Assembly: GCA_020056205.1 (NCBI GenBank)
Contig: JAGVIF010000553.1
Coordinates: 1 to 5,624, forward strand
Source of the DNA: Lentisphaeria bacterium
GTDB lineage: Bacteria > Verrucomicrobiota > Lentisphaeria > Victivallales > GWF2-50-93
Direction: 5' to 3'
DNA length: 5,624 bases
Of the stretch, positions 1-5,617 are shown piece after piece. The translations under genes were made by a program, and so were the position numbers. The notes beneath the pieces were generated by a model that saw only the letters and a program-made list of their open reading frames with translations, did no database searches and had not been told where the DNA came from. Every line of letters starts with the position of its first letter. The first letter of the stretch is position 1.

Positions 1-108
1 GGCAAGACCGCCGCGGGTATTGCCCCTGCCAGAAATACTTGCGAGCCCTCCGATGGCATCTGCAACGGCGCGGTTTATGACTTTTGCAACTGGCTCACAT
101 GTCCATAT
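1..108. other. Unassigned GC-rich segment left of the coaD cluster
   Basis: No gene is assigned here. By hand count the first 100 bases are about 58 percent GC, visibly richer than the genes that follow. All candidate frames are short. On the minus strand one frame is open from 108 to the window edge and reads like a real protein (it includes VAKVINRAVADAIGG). It has no ATG, GTG or TTG start and is closed on its upstream side by a TAA at 109-111, inside the hairpin repeat. On the plus strand two frames run in from the left edge and stop at 131-133 and 145-147; neither resembles a known family. It could be the remnant of a gene cut by the repeat, the end of an unrecognised gene, or non-coding DNA. 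Confidence 0.3.
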
Positions 109-142
109 TTACCGAAAGGACGGGGTTCGGTAAATATTTACC
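105..142 (+). repeat. Hairpin repeat, copy 1 (structured intergenic repeat)
   Basis: A perfect 12-bp inverted repeat has arms 105-116 (ATATTTACCGAA) and 126-137 (TTCGGTAAATAT) around a 9-nt loop, AGGACGGGG. The right arm continues into TTACC, so 129-142 (GGTAAATATTTACC) is also a perfect 14-bp palindrome. The element ends about 30 nt before the coaD ribosome binding site. It aligns with the reverse complement of the hairpin at 3370-3410: the left arms differ at 2 of 12 positions, the right side at 2 of 16, and both share ACGGGG in the loop. There is no T-run after it, so it is not a typical intrinsic terminator. A dispersed REP-like repeat is the best reading; an operator or RNA structure in the coaD leader is possible. 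Confidence 0.75.
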
Positions 143-172
143 GCTGAAGCTGTGAACTCCAACCGCAGTTTC

Positions 173-180
173 AAAGGAGG
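173..180 (+). promoter_or_regulatory. Ribosome binding site of coaD
   Basis: AAAGGAGG is a near-perfect Shine-Dalgarno sequence 7 nt before the ATG at 188. It fixes the coaD start there rather than at the in-frame GTG at 152, which has no such site and would add 12 residues that CoaD proteins do not have. Confidence 0.9.
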
Positions 181-187
181 CGTAATT

Positions 188-661
188 ATGAGAACGGCAT
201 TTTTTCCCGGAACTTTCGATCCCGTCACATTCGGGCACATGGATGTCATCAAAAGGGCATCGGTTCTTTTTGACCGCCTTATTGTTGCCGTGCCTGTAAA
301 TTCCGACAAGAAGCCTATTTTTGATTTGAAGAAGAGGGAGGAAATTCTAAGGAAGGTTTGCTCTGATATTCCGAACGTTGAGGTTATTTCCTTCGAGGGA
401 CTGCTTGTCGGGGCCGTCGTAAAATTTAATGTTTCCGCCGTGGTCAGGGGGCTCAGGGCGATATCGGATTTTGAATATGAATTTCAGATGGCGATGATGA
501 ACAGGGAGATTGACATCAGGGTTGAAACGATTTTTCTGATGCCGAGTCCGCAGTATTCATTTGTGAGTTCGAGGATGATAAAGGAAATAGTGCGGCTTGG
601 CGGAGATGTTTCGGCTTTCGTCCCCAAAATTGTTCTGCAGGAAATGGAGAAACTCAAATGA
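188..661 (+). CDS. coaD: Pantetheine-phosphate adenylyltransferase (PPAT)
   Basis: This cytoplasmic enzyme of CoA biosynthesis joins ATP and 4'-phosphopantetheine to give dephospho-CoA and pyrophosphate. The protein is 157 residues, close to the 159 of E. coli CoaD, and aligns end to end. Visible family marks are the nucleotidyltransferase N-terminus FPGTFDP (6-12) with the TxGH motif (T14, H17), the substrate-binding lysine region SDKKP (39-43), RGLRAISDFEYE (87-98), and the C-terminal signature VSSRMIKEI (126-134), equivalent to the ISSxxVKE of E. coli. All expected active-site positions are present. The start at 188 is chosen from the strong ribosome binding site and the family's N-terminus. 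Its stop overlaps the start of yceD as ATGA, implying translational coupling. Being first in a cluster with plsX and fabH, it ties supply of CoA and the ACP cofactor to lipid synthesis. Confidence 0.97.
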   Translation: MRTAFFPGTFDPVTFGHMDVIKRASVLFDRLIVAVPVNSDKKPIFDLKKREEILRKVCSDIPNVEVISFEGLLVGAVVKFNVSAVVRGLRAISDFEYEFQMAMMNREIDIRVETIFLMPSPQYSFVSSRMIKEIVRLGGDVSAFVPKIVLQEMEKLK

Positions 662-1188
662 AGACAGCGCTTAAATTCAACTTCAAGCAGATTGAACACA
701 CGGAAATTGAATTTATCGGAGAGGCGCCTGTGGCCGTCTTTGATATTTCGGATGAGGAACTTGTTTCTTTCGGACCTGTAAAATATGACTTGAAGGTACA
801 CCCTGTGTCCGGGGGGGCGTTGATGACCGGCTTTATTTCGCTGATGACGAAGAGGACTTGCGGGCGTTGTCTGAAGCGCTTTGATGAATCTTTGTCCGTC
901 TCGGATATGAGCCATTTTTACGAAAGAGATGAAAACAAAGAATTTGATTTGATTCCTGACATGAGAGAAGATATATTGGTTGCCTTGCCGTTAAATTCAG
1001 TCTGCGGCAAAAATTGCAAAGGGCTTTGCCTTGTATGCGGAACGGACTTGAATTCAGGCGAATGCGGATGCGAGAACCCGTCATCCTTCCCTAACACGGA
1101 TGCGTGGGGAAAACTTGATAAATTAAAAATCTCGAAACCTAAACCAAAAGGACATAAAAATGGGAGTTCCAAAAAGAAAAAAATCTAA
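658..1188 (+). CDS. yceD: YceD/DUF177 family protein
   Basis: A 176-residue member of the DUF177 (YceD) family, whose gene almost always precedes rpmF. The E. coli protein is linked to 23S rRNA accumulation, but the biochemical role is not settled. The N-terminal half is a beta-rich domain. Cysteines follow in the family pattern: C68 and C71 (TCGRCL), then C116, C120, C124 and C127 (CGKNCKGLCLVCG) and C136/C138, which could bind a metal. The tail from about 155 is lysine-rich and low in complexity (ends SKKKKI), which would suit RNA or ribosome contact. The start ATG overlaps the coaD stop by 4 nt. The last 29 nt overlap the start of rpmF in another frame, so the basic tail is partly encoded by the same DNA as the basic N-terminus of bL32. 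The identification rests on the cysteine motif plus context. Confidence 0.92.
   Translation: MKTALKFNFKQIEHTEIEFIGEAPVAVFDISDEELVSFGPVKYDLKVHPVSGGALMTGFISLMTKRTCGRCLKRFDESLSVSDMSHFYERDENKEFDLIPDMREDILVALPLNSVCGKNCKGLCLVCGTDLNSGECGCENPSSFPNTDAWGKLDKLKISKPKPKGHKNGSSKKKKI
1146..1152 (+). promoter_or_regulatory. Ribosome binding site of rpmF inside yceD
   Basis: AAAAGGA lies 7 nt before the rpmF ATG at 1160 and inside the 3' end of yceD. It supports the rpmF start although the two genes overlap by 29 nt, and shows that rpmF can initiate by itself rather than only by coupling. Confidence 0.75.
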
Positions 1189-1345
1189 GATGAAAAAACG
1201 TCAGATAAAGGCAGGGAAGCCTTACAAGGGCGTTCAGGCGAATTCCTGCGTTTCGTGCGGGAATTCGGTTCTTCCTCACAGGGTTTGTCCCTCATGCGGG
1301 ATGTACAAAGGCAGGCAGGCAATTACGATAGAGAAAGGAAAATGA
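1160..1345 (+). CDS. rpmF: Large ribosomal subunit protein bL32
   Basis: A 61-residue ribosomal protein of the 50S subunit. The N-terminus MGVPKRKKSK is the bL32 signature (usually M-A-V-P-K-R-K), followed by a strongly basic stretch that contacts 23S rRNA. Two cysteine pairs, C30/C33 (CVSC) and C43/C46 (CPSC), form a complete zinc ribbon, so this is the zinc-binding version rather than a cysteine-free paralogue. Length is normal for the family. The gene begins within yceD, with its own Shine-Dalgarno sequence, and its TGA overlaps the plsX ATG as ATGA (1342-1345). The order yceD-rpmF-plsX-fabH is a classic conserved arrangement that couples ribosome and membrane synthesis. Confidence 0.98.
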   Translation: MGVPKRKKSKMKKRQIKAGKPYKGVQANSCVSCGNSVLPHRVCPSCGMYKGRQAITIEKGK

Positions 1346-2376
1346 TAATAGCTTTTGATGCAATGGGAGGCGATTATGCCCCTGATGCCGCTATAAAAGG
1401 GGCATCCGAGGCGCTTAACAGTTATCCGGATCTGCGCTTGTTGATAGTTGGGCACAGGGGAAGGCTTGAGCCATTGCTGAAACAATATAAAATACTTGGC
1501 AGCGACAAGATTGAACTCGTCCATGCGGAAGAGACGGTTATGATGGATGAGTCCTCAACTATCGCGATTCGCTCCAAGAAAGATTCTTCAATAACCGTCG
1601 CCGCGACCCTTGTCAAAGAGGGCAAAGCGGACGCGGTCGTAAGCGCGGGGCATACCGGAGCGGCGATTGCCGCGACGAAGGTCAGGATGAGGCTTTTGCC
1701 CGGAGTTGAGCGGCCAGCGATAGCCATAATAATGCCGAGTGAAAATGGTCCCTTTGTCCTGCTGGATGTCGGAGCCAATATGAGCACCGAGCCGTTGAAC
1801 CTTGTTCAGTTCGCCGTCATGGGCGAAGTATATGCGAAGGCCGCCCTTAAAATTAAAAGTCCGCGAATAGGACTTCTCAGCATAGGCGAAGAGGATGTAA
1901 AGGGAAACGACCTGACAAAGGATGCTTTTCGCACATTGTCCTCGATGCCGATAAATTTTATAGGGAATGTCGAAGGAAAAGTCATGTTTCAAAAGTTTGC
2001 GGATGTTGTTGTCTGCGAGGGCTTTGTCGGAAATGTCCTTTTAAAGGCCACCGAAAGTCTCGCCAAGGCCACTATGCACTGGATAAAGGAGGCTTTCTCG
2101 AAGAACCCCTACCGCATAGTTGGGGCTTTGCTTGCCAAGGAAGCCTTTAAAGATATTAAAGAAATAGGCGATTCCGAAGAACGCGGAGGAGCGCCCCTGC
2201 TCGGAGTCAACGGAATTTGCATAATAGGACATGGGAATTCGTCTCCAAAGGCGTTTAAACACGCGATTCGCGAGGCGTCCGATTTTGTGAAGGCTAAGTT
2301 TAATGATCTTATATCGCAAAGACTTAACGAGACCGGGGCAACGTTGGAGCTGTTAAGAAAAAATAGGAGCGATTAA
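1342..2376 (+). CDS. plsX: Phosphate acyltransferase PlsX
   Basis: PlsX is a peripheral membrane enzyme that converts acyl-ACP and phosphate to acyl-phosphate, the donor used by PlsY to acylate glycerol-3-phosphate in the first step of phospholipid synthesis. The protein is 344 residues, in the usual range of about 330-356. Family marks include the N-terminus IIAFDAMGGDYAP (2-14), SAGHTGA (101-107), LLDVGANM (140-147), EGFVGNVLLK (226-235) and the C-terminal GGAPLLGVNG (282-291) with GHGNSSPKA (297-305). The start at 1342 gives the standard N-terminus; the frame is open upstream to 1255, but that extension overlaps rpmF and lacks family similarity. GAGAAAGGA lies just before the start, though spacing is short, so translation is probably coupled to rpmF termination. 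fabH follows after 3 nt. Confidence 0.97.
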   Translation: MIIAFDAMGGDYAPDAAIKGASEALNSYPDLRLLIVGHRGRLEPLLKQYKILGSDKIELVHAEETVMMDESSTIAIRSKKDSSITVAATLVKEGKADAVVSAGHTGAAIAATKVRMRLLPGVERPAIAIIMPSENGPFVLLDVGANMSTEPLNLVQFAVMGEVYAKAALKIKSPRIGLLSIGEEDVKGNDLTKDAFRTLSSMPINFIGNVEGKVMFQKFADVVVCEGFVGNVLLKATESLAKATMHWIKEAFSKNPYRIVGALLAKEAFKDIKEIGDSEERGGAPLLGVNGICIIGHGNSSPKAFKHAIREASDFVKAKFNDLISQRLNETGATLELLRKNRSD

Positions 2377-2379
2377 AAT

Positions 2380-3369
2380 ATGGGAATCAAAATAATAGGG
2401 ACCGGCTCTTATGTGCCTGAAAAGATTCTTACGAATCACGACCTTGAGAAAATGGTTGACACGACCGATGAATGGATAAAGACGCGGACCGGCATTCTTG
2501 AAAGGAGAATCGCGTCGGATAAGCAGTGCGCGTCGGATTTGGCGTTGATAGCTGTCAGGAACGCTCTTGAAATGGCCGGAACGGACGCTTCGGAAATAGA
2601 TTTGATAATAGTTGCGACGATAAGCGGAGATAAAATTATTCCGAGCACGGCGTGCGTTCTGCAGAAAAAACTTGGAGCCGGAAAAGCGGTATGCTTTGAC
2701 ATCCAGGCCGCATGCACCGGTTTTCTATACGCTATTGAATTGGCAAACGCGATGATTTTATCAGGCCGAAAGTATAAAAAAGTTGTAATTGTCGGCGTTG
2801 AAAAACTTTCCTTTTTAACCGATTGGCGGGATCGAAACACCTGCGTTCTTTTTGGAGACGGAGCCGGAGCTATCGTCCTTGAAAAGAGAGAACATTCAAA
2901 GGACATCGGCGGGATACTTGCGAGCAAGCTGGCATCCAACGGCAATTATGCGGAGGTGCTTCATATTCTGGCGGGCGGCTCTGAAATGCCGATCACGAGG
3001 AAAGTTCTCGACGAGAGACTCAATTTCATTCGTATGGAGGGACAGGAGGTATTCAAGCTCGCGGTAAATGCGATGGCCAAGGTATGCAAAGACGTGATTG
3101 CTGAAGTTGGAATATCTGTTGAAGATATCAGGTGGCTGGTTCCACACCAGGCGAACATGCGGATAATACGCGCCGTCGGCACACGGATAGGGATTCCGGA
3201 TGAAAGGGTGTATGTCAATGTGGATAAATACGGAAACACATCCGCCGCCTCCGTTGGAATAGCTCTTGATGAAATCGTTAGAAAGGGGCTCGTTAAGAGA
3301 GGGGATTATATTCTCTTGACCGCTTTCGGATCAGGCTTGACTTGGGGGGCAAATCTGCTCCGCTGGTGA
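2380..3369 (+). CDS. fabH: Beta-ketoacyl-ACP synthase III (KAS III)
   Basis: FabH starts type II fatty-acid synthesis by condensing acetyl-CoA (or another short acyl-CoA) with malonyl-ACP to give acetoacetyl-ACP, CO2 and CoA. The protein has 329 residues, and the thiolase-fold catalytic triad is intact: Cys112 in AACTGF (110-115), His256 in VPHQAN (254-259) and Asn286 in GNTSAAS (285-291). Also visible are the N-terminal IIGTGSYVPE (5-14), TDEWIKTRTGI (29-39) and FGDGAGA (158-164). AGGAG at 2365-2369 lies 10 nt before the ATG, and the gene is 3 nt from plsX. It is the last gene of the cluster: the hairpin repeat begins at the base after the stop and a convergent gene follows, so fabD, fabG and acpP, which often come next, are not here. 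Primer preference (acetyl or branched acyl) cannot be read from the sequence. Confidence 0.97.
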   Translation: MGIKIIGTGSYVPEKILTNHDLEKMVDTTDEWIKTRTGILERRIASDKQCASDLALIAVRNALEMAGTDASEIDLIIVATISGDKIIPSTACVLQKKLGAGKAVCFDIQAACTGFLYAIELANAMILSGRKYKKVVIVGVEKLSFLTDWRDRNTCVLFGDGAGAIVLEKREHSKDIGGILASKLASNGNYAEVLHILAGGSEMPITRKVLDERLNFIRMEGQEVFKLAVNAMAKVCKDVIAEVGISVEDIRWLVPHQANMRIIRAVGTRIGIPDERVYVNVDKYGNTSAASVGIALDEIVRKGLVKRGDYILLTAFGSGLTWGANLLRW

Positions 3370-3410
3370 GTAAATATTCACTGAACTCCCCGTGTTCAGT
3401 GAATATTTAC
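3370..3410 (-). repeat. Hairpin repeat, copy 2, between convergent fabH and the S66 gene
   Basis: A perfect 17-bp inverted repeat has arms 3370-3386 (GTAAATATTCACTGAAC) and 3394-3410 (GTTCAGTGAATATTTAC) around a 7-nt loop (TCCCCGT on plus, ACGGGGA on minus). It starts at the base after the fabH stop and extends 15 nt into the coding end of the LD-carboxypeptidase gene, whose last codons (VNIH, stop) it encodes. Relative to copy 1 at 105-142 it is inverted. The two differ by a T-A to C-G and a C-G to T-A pair, both compensated. No T-run follows on either strand, so classic intrinsic termination is not supported, although so stable a stem could still slow polymerase or protect the fabH mRNA 3' end. 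Best read as a member of a structured repeat family. Confidence 0.8.
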
Positions 3411-4292
3411 GTCATCGCTGATTGAAAGTTCTGCTCCGAGCCTGAAAAATATAGTCTTTTTTATGTGCCCGAATTTTACCCCCGACACCACCGGCCCTGA
3501 AACTTTTTTTGCGAAATTCGCAAATACATGATTGAGCTCCGCTCTTTTGCCGCAGTTTTTGAAAATTCCCAGTAGCAGCCCCTTGATGTCGTCAAGTATT
3601 CCGGCATGATAAAGGTGCGAGAAAAATCTGTGTATTTTGTGAGGGGGCTCGTTAATTTCTTCAAGGAGAAGGATTTTTCCTTTGAGGGACGGCATGAATT
3701 TTGTCCCTATCGTTGAAGAGAGGACGCAAAGATTCGCCGCGACGATTTGTCCTTTCGCTTTGCCTTTTTTTATCGTGCTCAAGCGGCATATCTTGTTAAG
3801 ACAAAGAGGTTTTCTGTCTCCTGAAAGAGCTTTTTCGAGAGAAAGCCCCGGAAAATCGCTAAAAAACACGGAAGGAATATCGGCGAGCATTGACCCGGCG
3901 ATAGGAATGCCCGCCTTATATTTCAGCATTGCGAGATGCAAGGCTGTGATGTCGCTAAACCCAAGCACAAATAGTTTTCTTTTTTTGAAGGATTCCCAGT
4001 CTATCAGGTCAAGTATGTCGGCGGTTCCAAATCCGCCTCTTGAGCATATTATCATATCTGTTTGCGGGTCGCGCAGGGCGGAATTGAAATCCGAAGCCCT
4101 TTCGTCCGGGGGCGCCGGCCATTTTTTTGTTATCCCGCAAGACCTTGCTTTTTCGGATAGAAAAATTTTTATATTATTTTTTTTGAACGAGTCCAGCGCT
4201 TTGCGGAAGGGGGCATCGCGGGGCGGGGATGCCGGAGAAATAATCCGTATTTTCCTAACGTTGCTTTCAAAGGGATTGAAGTTTTCTTTCAT
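3396..4292 (-). CDS. ldcA: LD-carboxypeptidase, peptidase family S66
   Basis: A 298-residue member of serine peptidase family S66. LdcA-type members remove the terminal D-alanine from cytoplasmic murein tetrapeptides during peptidoglycan recycling; MccF-type relatives cleave microcin C7-like peptide-nucleotides. The expected triad is present: nucleophile Ser113 in GFSDIT (111-116), Glu211 in LLLEEINE (208-215) and His276 in KFGHIKK (273-279). SRGGFGT (84-90) is the conserved N-terminal glycine motif. There is no signal peptide, in keeping with a cytoplasmic enzyme. The N-terminus (IRIISPASPP) lacks the usual KKGD lead-in but the fold start is recognisable. The ATG overlaps the stop of the upstream histidine kinase as ATGA and no clear Shine-Dalgarno sequence precedes it, so translation probably depends on the kinase gene. 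The 3' end lies within the hairpin repeat. LdcA is favoured over MccF, but the substrate is inferred. Confidence 0.88.
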   Translation of the reverse strand: MKENFNPFESNVRKIRIISPASPPRDAPFRKALDSFKKNNIKIFLSEKARSCGITKKWPAPPDERASDFNSALRDPQTDMIICSRGGFGTADILDLIDWESFKKRKLFVLGFSDITALHLAMLKYKAGIPIAGSMLADIPSVFFSDFPGLSLEKALSGDRKPLCLNKICRLSTIKKGKAKGQIVAANLCVLSSTIGTKFMPSLKGKILLLEEINEPPHKIHRFFSHLYHAGILDDIKGLLLGIFKNCGKRAELNHVFANFAKKVSGPVVSGVKFGHIKKTIFFRLGAELSISDDVNIH

Positions 4293-5617
4293 TCGGTTTC
4301 ATGCAGCGGCAGGAAGATGTGAAAACTTGTCCCTTTGCCGACTTCGCTGTCAACGGCTATCCATCCGTTGTGATTTGTGACAGCGCCGTAAGCCATTGCA
4401 AGCCCCATTCCGGTTCCTTTTCCGGTGGGCTTGGTGGTAAAAAAAGGCTCGAATATTCGGCTTAGTGTCTCTTTATCCATGCCGCATCCGTTATCGGAGA
4501 TTGCAAGGCAGAAGAAATTTTTGCGCGAAAAATCAGGATTTTTCCTGCTCAATTCGAAGATATCTTTGAAATCTTCGGCTTCGGCGAGGACGATGGATAT
4601 TATTTTTTTCGCATTTTTTTTGTCTTCGACGGCATCTCTTGCGTTTATGAGAATGTTGAGAAGAATTTGCTTGAGTTGCACCGCGTCGCCCCTAATCCGG
4701 CATGGTGTCTTTCTTAGCTCGCATATAAGTTCAGTCTTTTCCGTGTCAAGCGCCGAAGATGAAAAGAGGGCGAGGGTTTCCGGCACGAGCTTGGCCATGT
4801 CAATATTATCAATCCGGTATTTTCCTTTTCTCGCAAAACCGAGCAGTTGTTGTGTCAGTTTTGACGCGTTGTCGGTTATATTGTTTATTTTTTCAAGATG
4901 TTTGAGTGTTTTCTCGTCCTTTATATCGTGCATCAGGAGCAATATATCGAGATTTCCCTGAATTGCGTGAAGGTAGTTATTGAAGTCGTGGGCTACTCCG
5001 CCGGCAAGTTTTCCTATAGATTCAAGTCTTTGTGAATGAACGAGTTCTTCCTTGAGCTCCTCTTTCTCCCTGTTTAACCTGTTTTGCGTCGTTACGTCTC
5101 TTGCGACAAGTATCGTCATGGTTTCAGGCTCTGCGGCTATGGTATTCATAACTGCCTGAAGTTCAACGATTGCAGAATATCTGGTTTTTGCCTTAATATC
5201 GAACGGGCGGTTGCTGTCATTGTATTCCTCGAAGTATTTTTCGACGGTGGAGCGGCCTTCCTGCTCATTCAGGAAAAAATCGCCCGCATTTTTGCCGGAG
5301 ATTTCTTCGATCCGTTCAAAGCCGAGTGTTTTGAGCGCGGCCGGATTGGCGTCGAGAATTCTGCCTCCCGAGTCCATCAGGATTATCAGGTCGGCGGCGT
5401 TTTCTATCACCATGCGGTAACGGCCTTCCCACTCTTTCAAGTTTTGCCTGAGACTTTCAAAATTCCCATAATTTCCAACGAAGGCCAGCACAATATCAAG
5501 CGCGCCTTTGCCCTCCCCGGGCGTGGTAGTATCTATTTTTTTTAGATATATTGAAGCAATGACGCTCAACCACACCGTAAAAACCGCCTTCGCAATGTAT
5601 GAAGACTTCATTTGCAT
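4289..5617 (-). CDS. PAS-domain sensor histidine kinase, N-terminus possibly incomplete
   Basis: A 442-residue two-component sensor kinase as read from the ATG at 5617. A hydrophobic helix at about 8-25 is probably a membrane anchor. A PAS domain spans about 66-178 (RYRMVIENAADLIILMD to VARDVT), followed by a short coiled coil (177-200). The HisKA domain has the phospho-accepting His210 in GGVAHDFNN. The ATPase domain has the N-box Asn325 (NILINARDA), G1 box DNGCGM (375-380), F box IFEPFFTTK (388-396) and G2 box GKGTGMGL (399-406). The H-box type matches kinases that often carry a C-terminal receiver, but this one ends after the ATPase domain (FLPLHETE), so its response regulator must be elsewhere. 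Starts at 5617 or 5611 are possible; GGTGG at 5619-5623 suits 5611. The frame is open to the window edge, so more sensor sequence may exist. All catalytic boxes are intact. Confidence 0.9.
   Translation of the reverse strand: MQMKSSYIAKAVFTVWLSVIASIYLKKIDTTTPGEGKGALDIVLAFVGNYGNFESLRQNLKEWEGRYRMVIENAADLIILMDSGGRILDANPAALKTLGFERIEEISGKNAGDFFLNEQEGRSTVEKYFEEYNDSNRPFDIKAKTRYSAIVELQAVMNTIAAEPETMTILVARDVTTQNRLNREKEELKEELVHSQRLESIGKLAGGVAHDFNNYLHAIQGNLDILLLMHDIKDEKTLKHLEKINNITDNASKLTQQLLGFARKGKYRIDNIDMAKLVPETLALFSSSALDTEKTELICELRKTPCRIRGDAVQLKQILLNILINARDAVEDKKNAKKIISIVLAEAEDFKDIFELSRKNPDFSRKNFFCLAISDNGCGMDKETLSRIFEPFFTTKPTGKGTGMGLAMAYGAVTNHNGWIAVDSEVGKGTSFHIFLPLHETE

Noticed and set aside
84..111. 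Sigma-70 type promoter for coaD: TTGCAA at 84-89 and TATTTA at 106-111, spacing 16
   Set aside because: Only about 4 of 6 and 3 of 6 bases match consensus, and the -10 candidate lies in the arm of the hairpin repeat. Not strong enough to list.
152..187. Upstream GTG start for coaD
   Set aside because: The extension has no Shine-Dalgarno sequence and no similarity to CoaD N-termini; the ATG at 188 has AAAGGAGG at the right distance.
1255..1341. Longer plsX starting at 1255
   Set aside because: The extra 29 residues overlap rpmF in another frame and do not resemble PlsX; MIIAFDAMGGD at 1342 is the family N-terminus.
3370..3410. Bidirectional rho-independent terminator between convergent genes
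   Set aside because: The stem is strong and well placed, but no T-run follows either arm (GTCATCGCTG to the right, CTCACCAGCG on the other strand), the stem is AT-rich at its base, and its sister copy lies upstream of coaD where termination would not be expected. Kept as a repeat.
3682..4380. 232-codon plus-strand open frame opposite the S66 peptidase
   Set aside because: It lies antisense to a gene with an intact catalytic triad, has no recognisable domain, and extends over the end of the kinase gene. It is a shadow frame.
5530..5548. Small inverted repeat TATCTA / TAGATA around a T-run
   Set aside because: It lies within the kinase coding sequence (residues around YLKKID), the stem is only 6 bp and AT-rich, and chance is the likely explanation.
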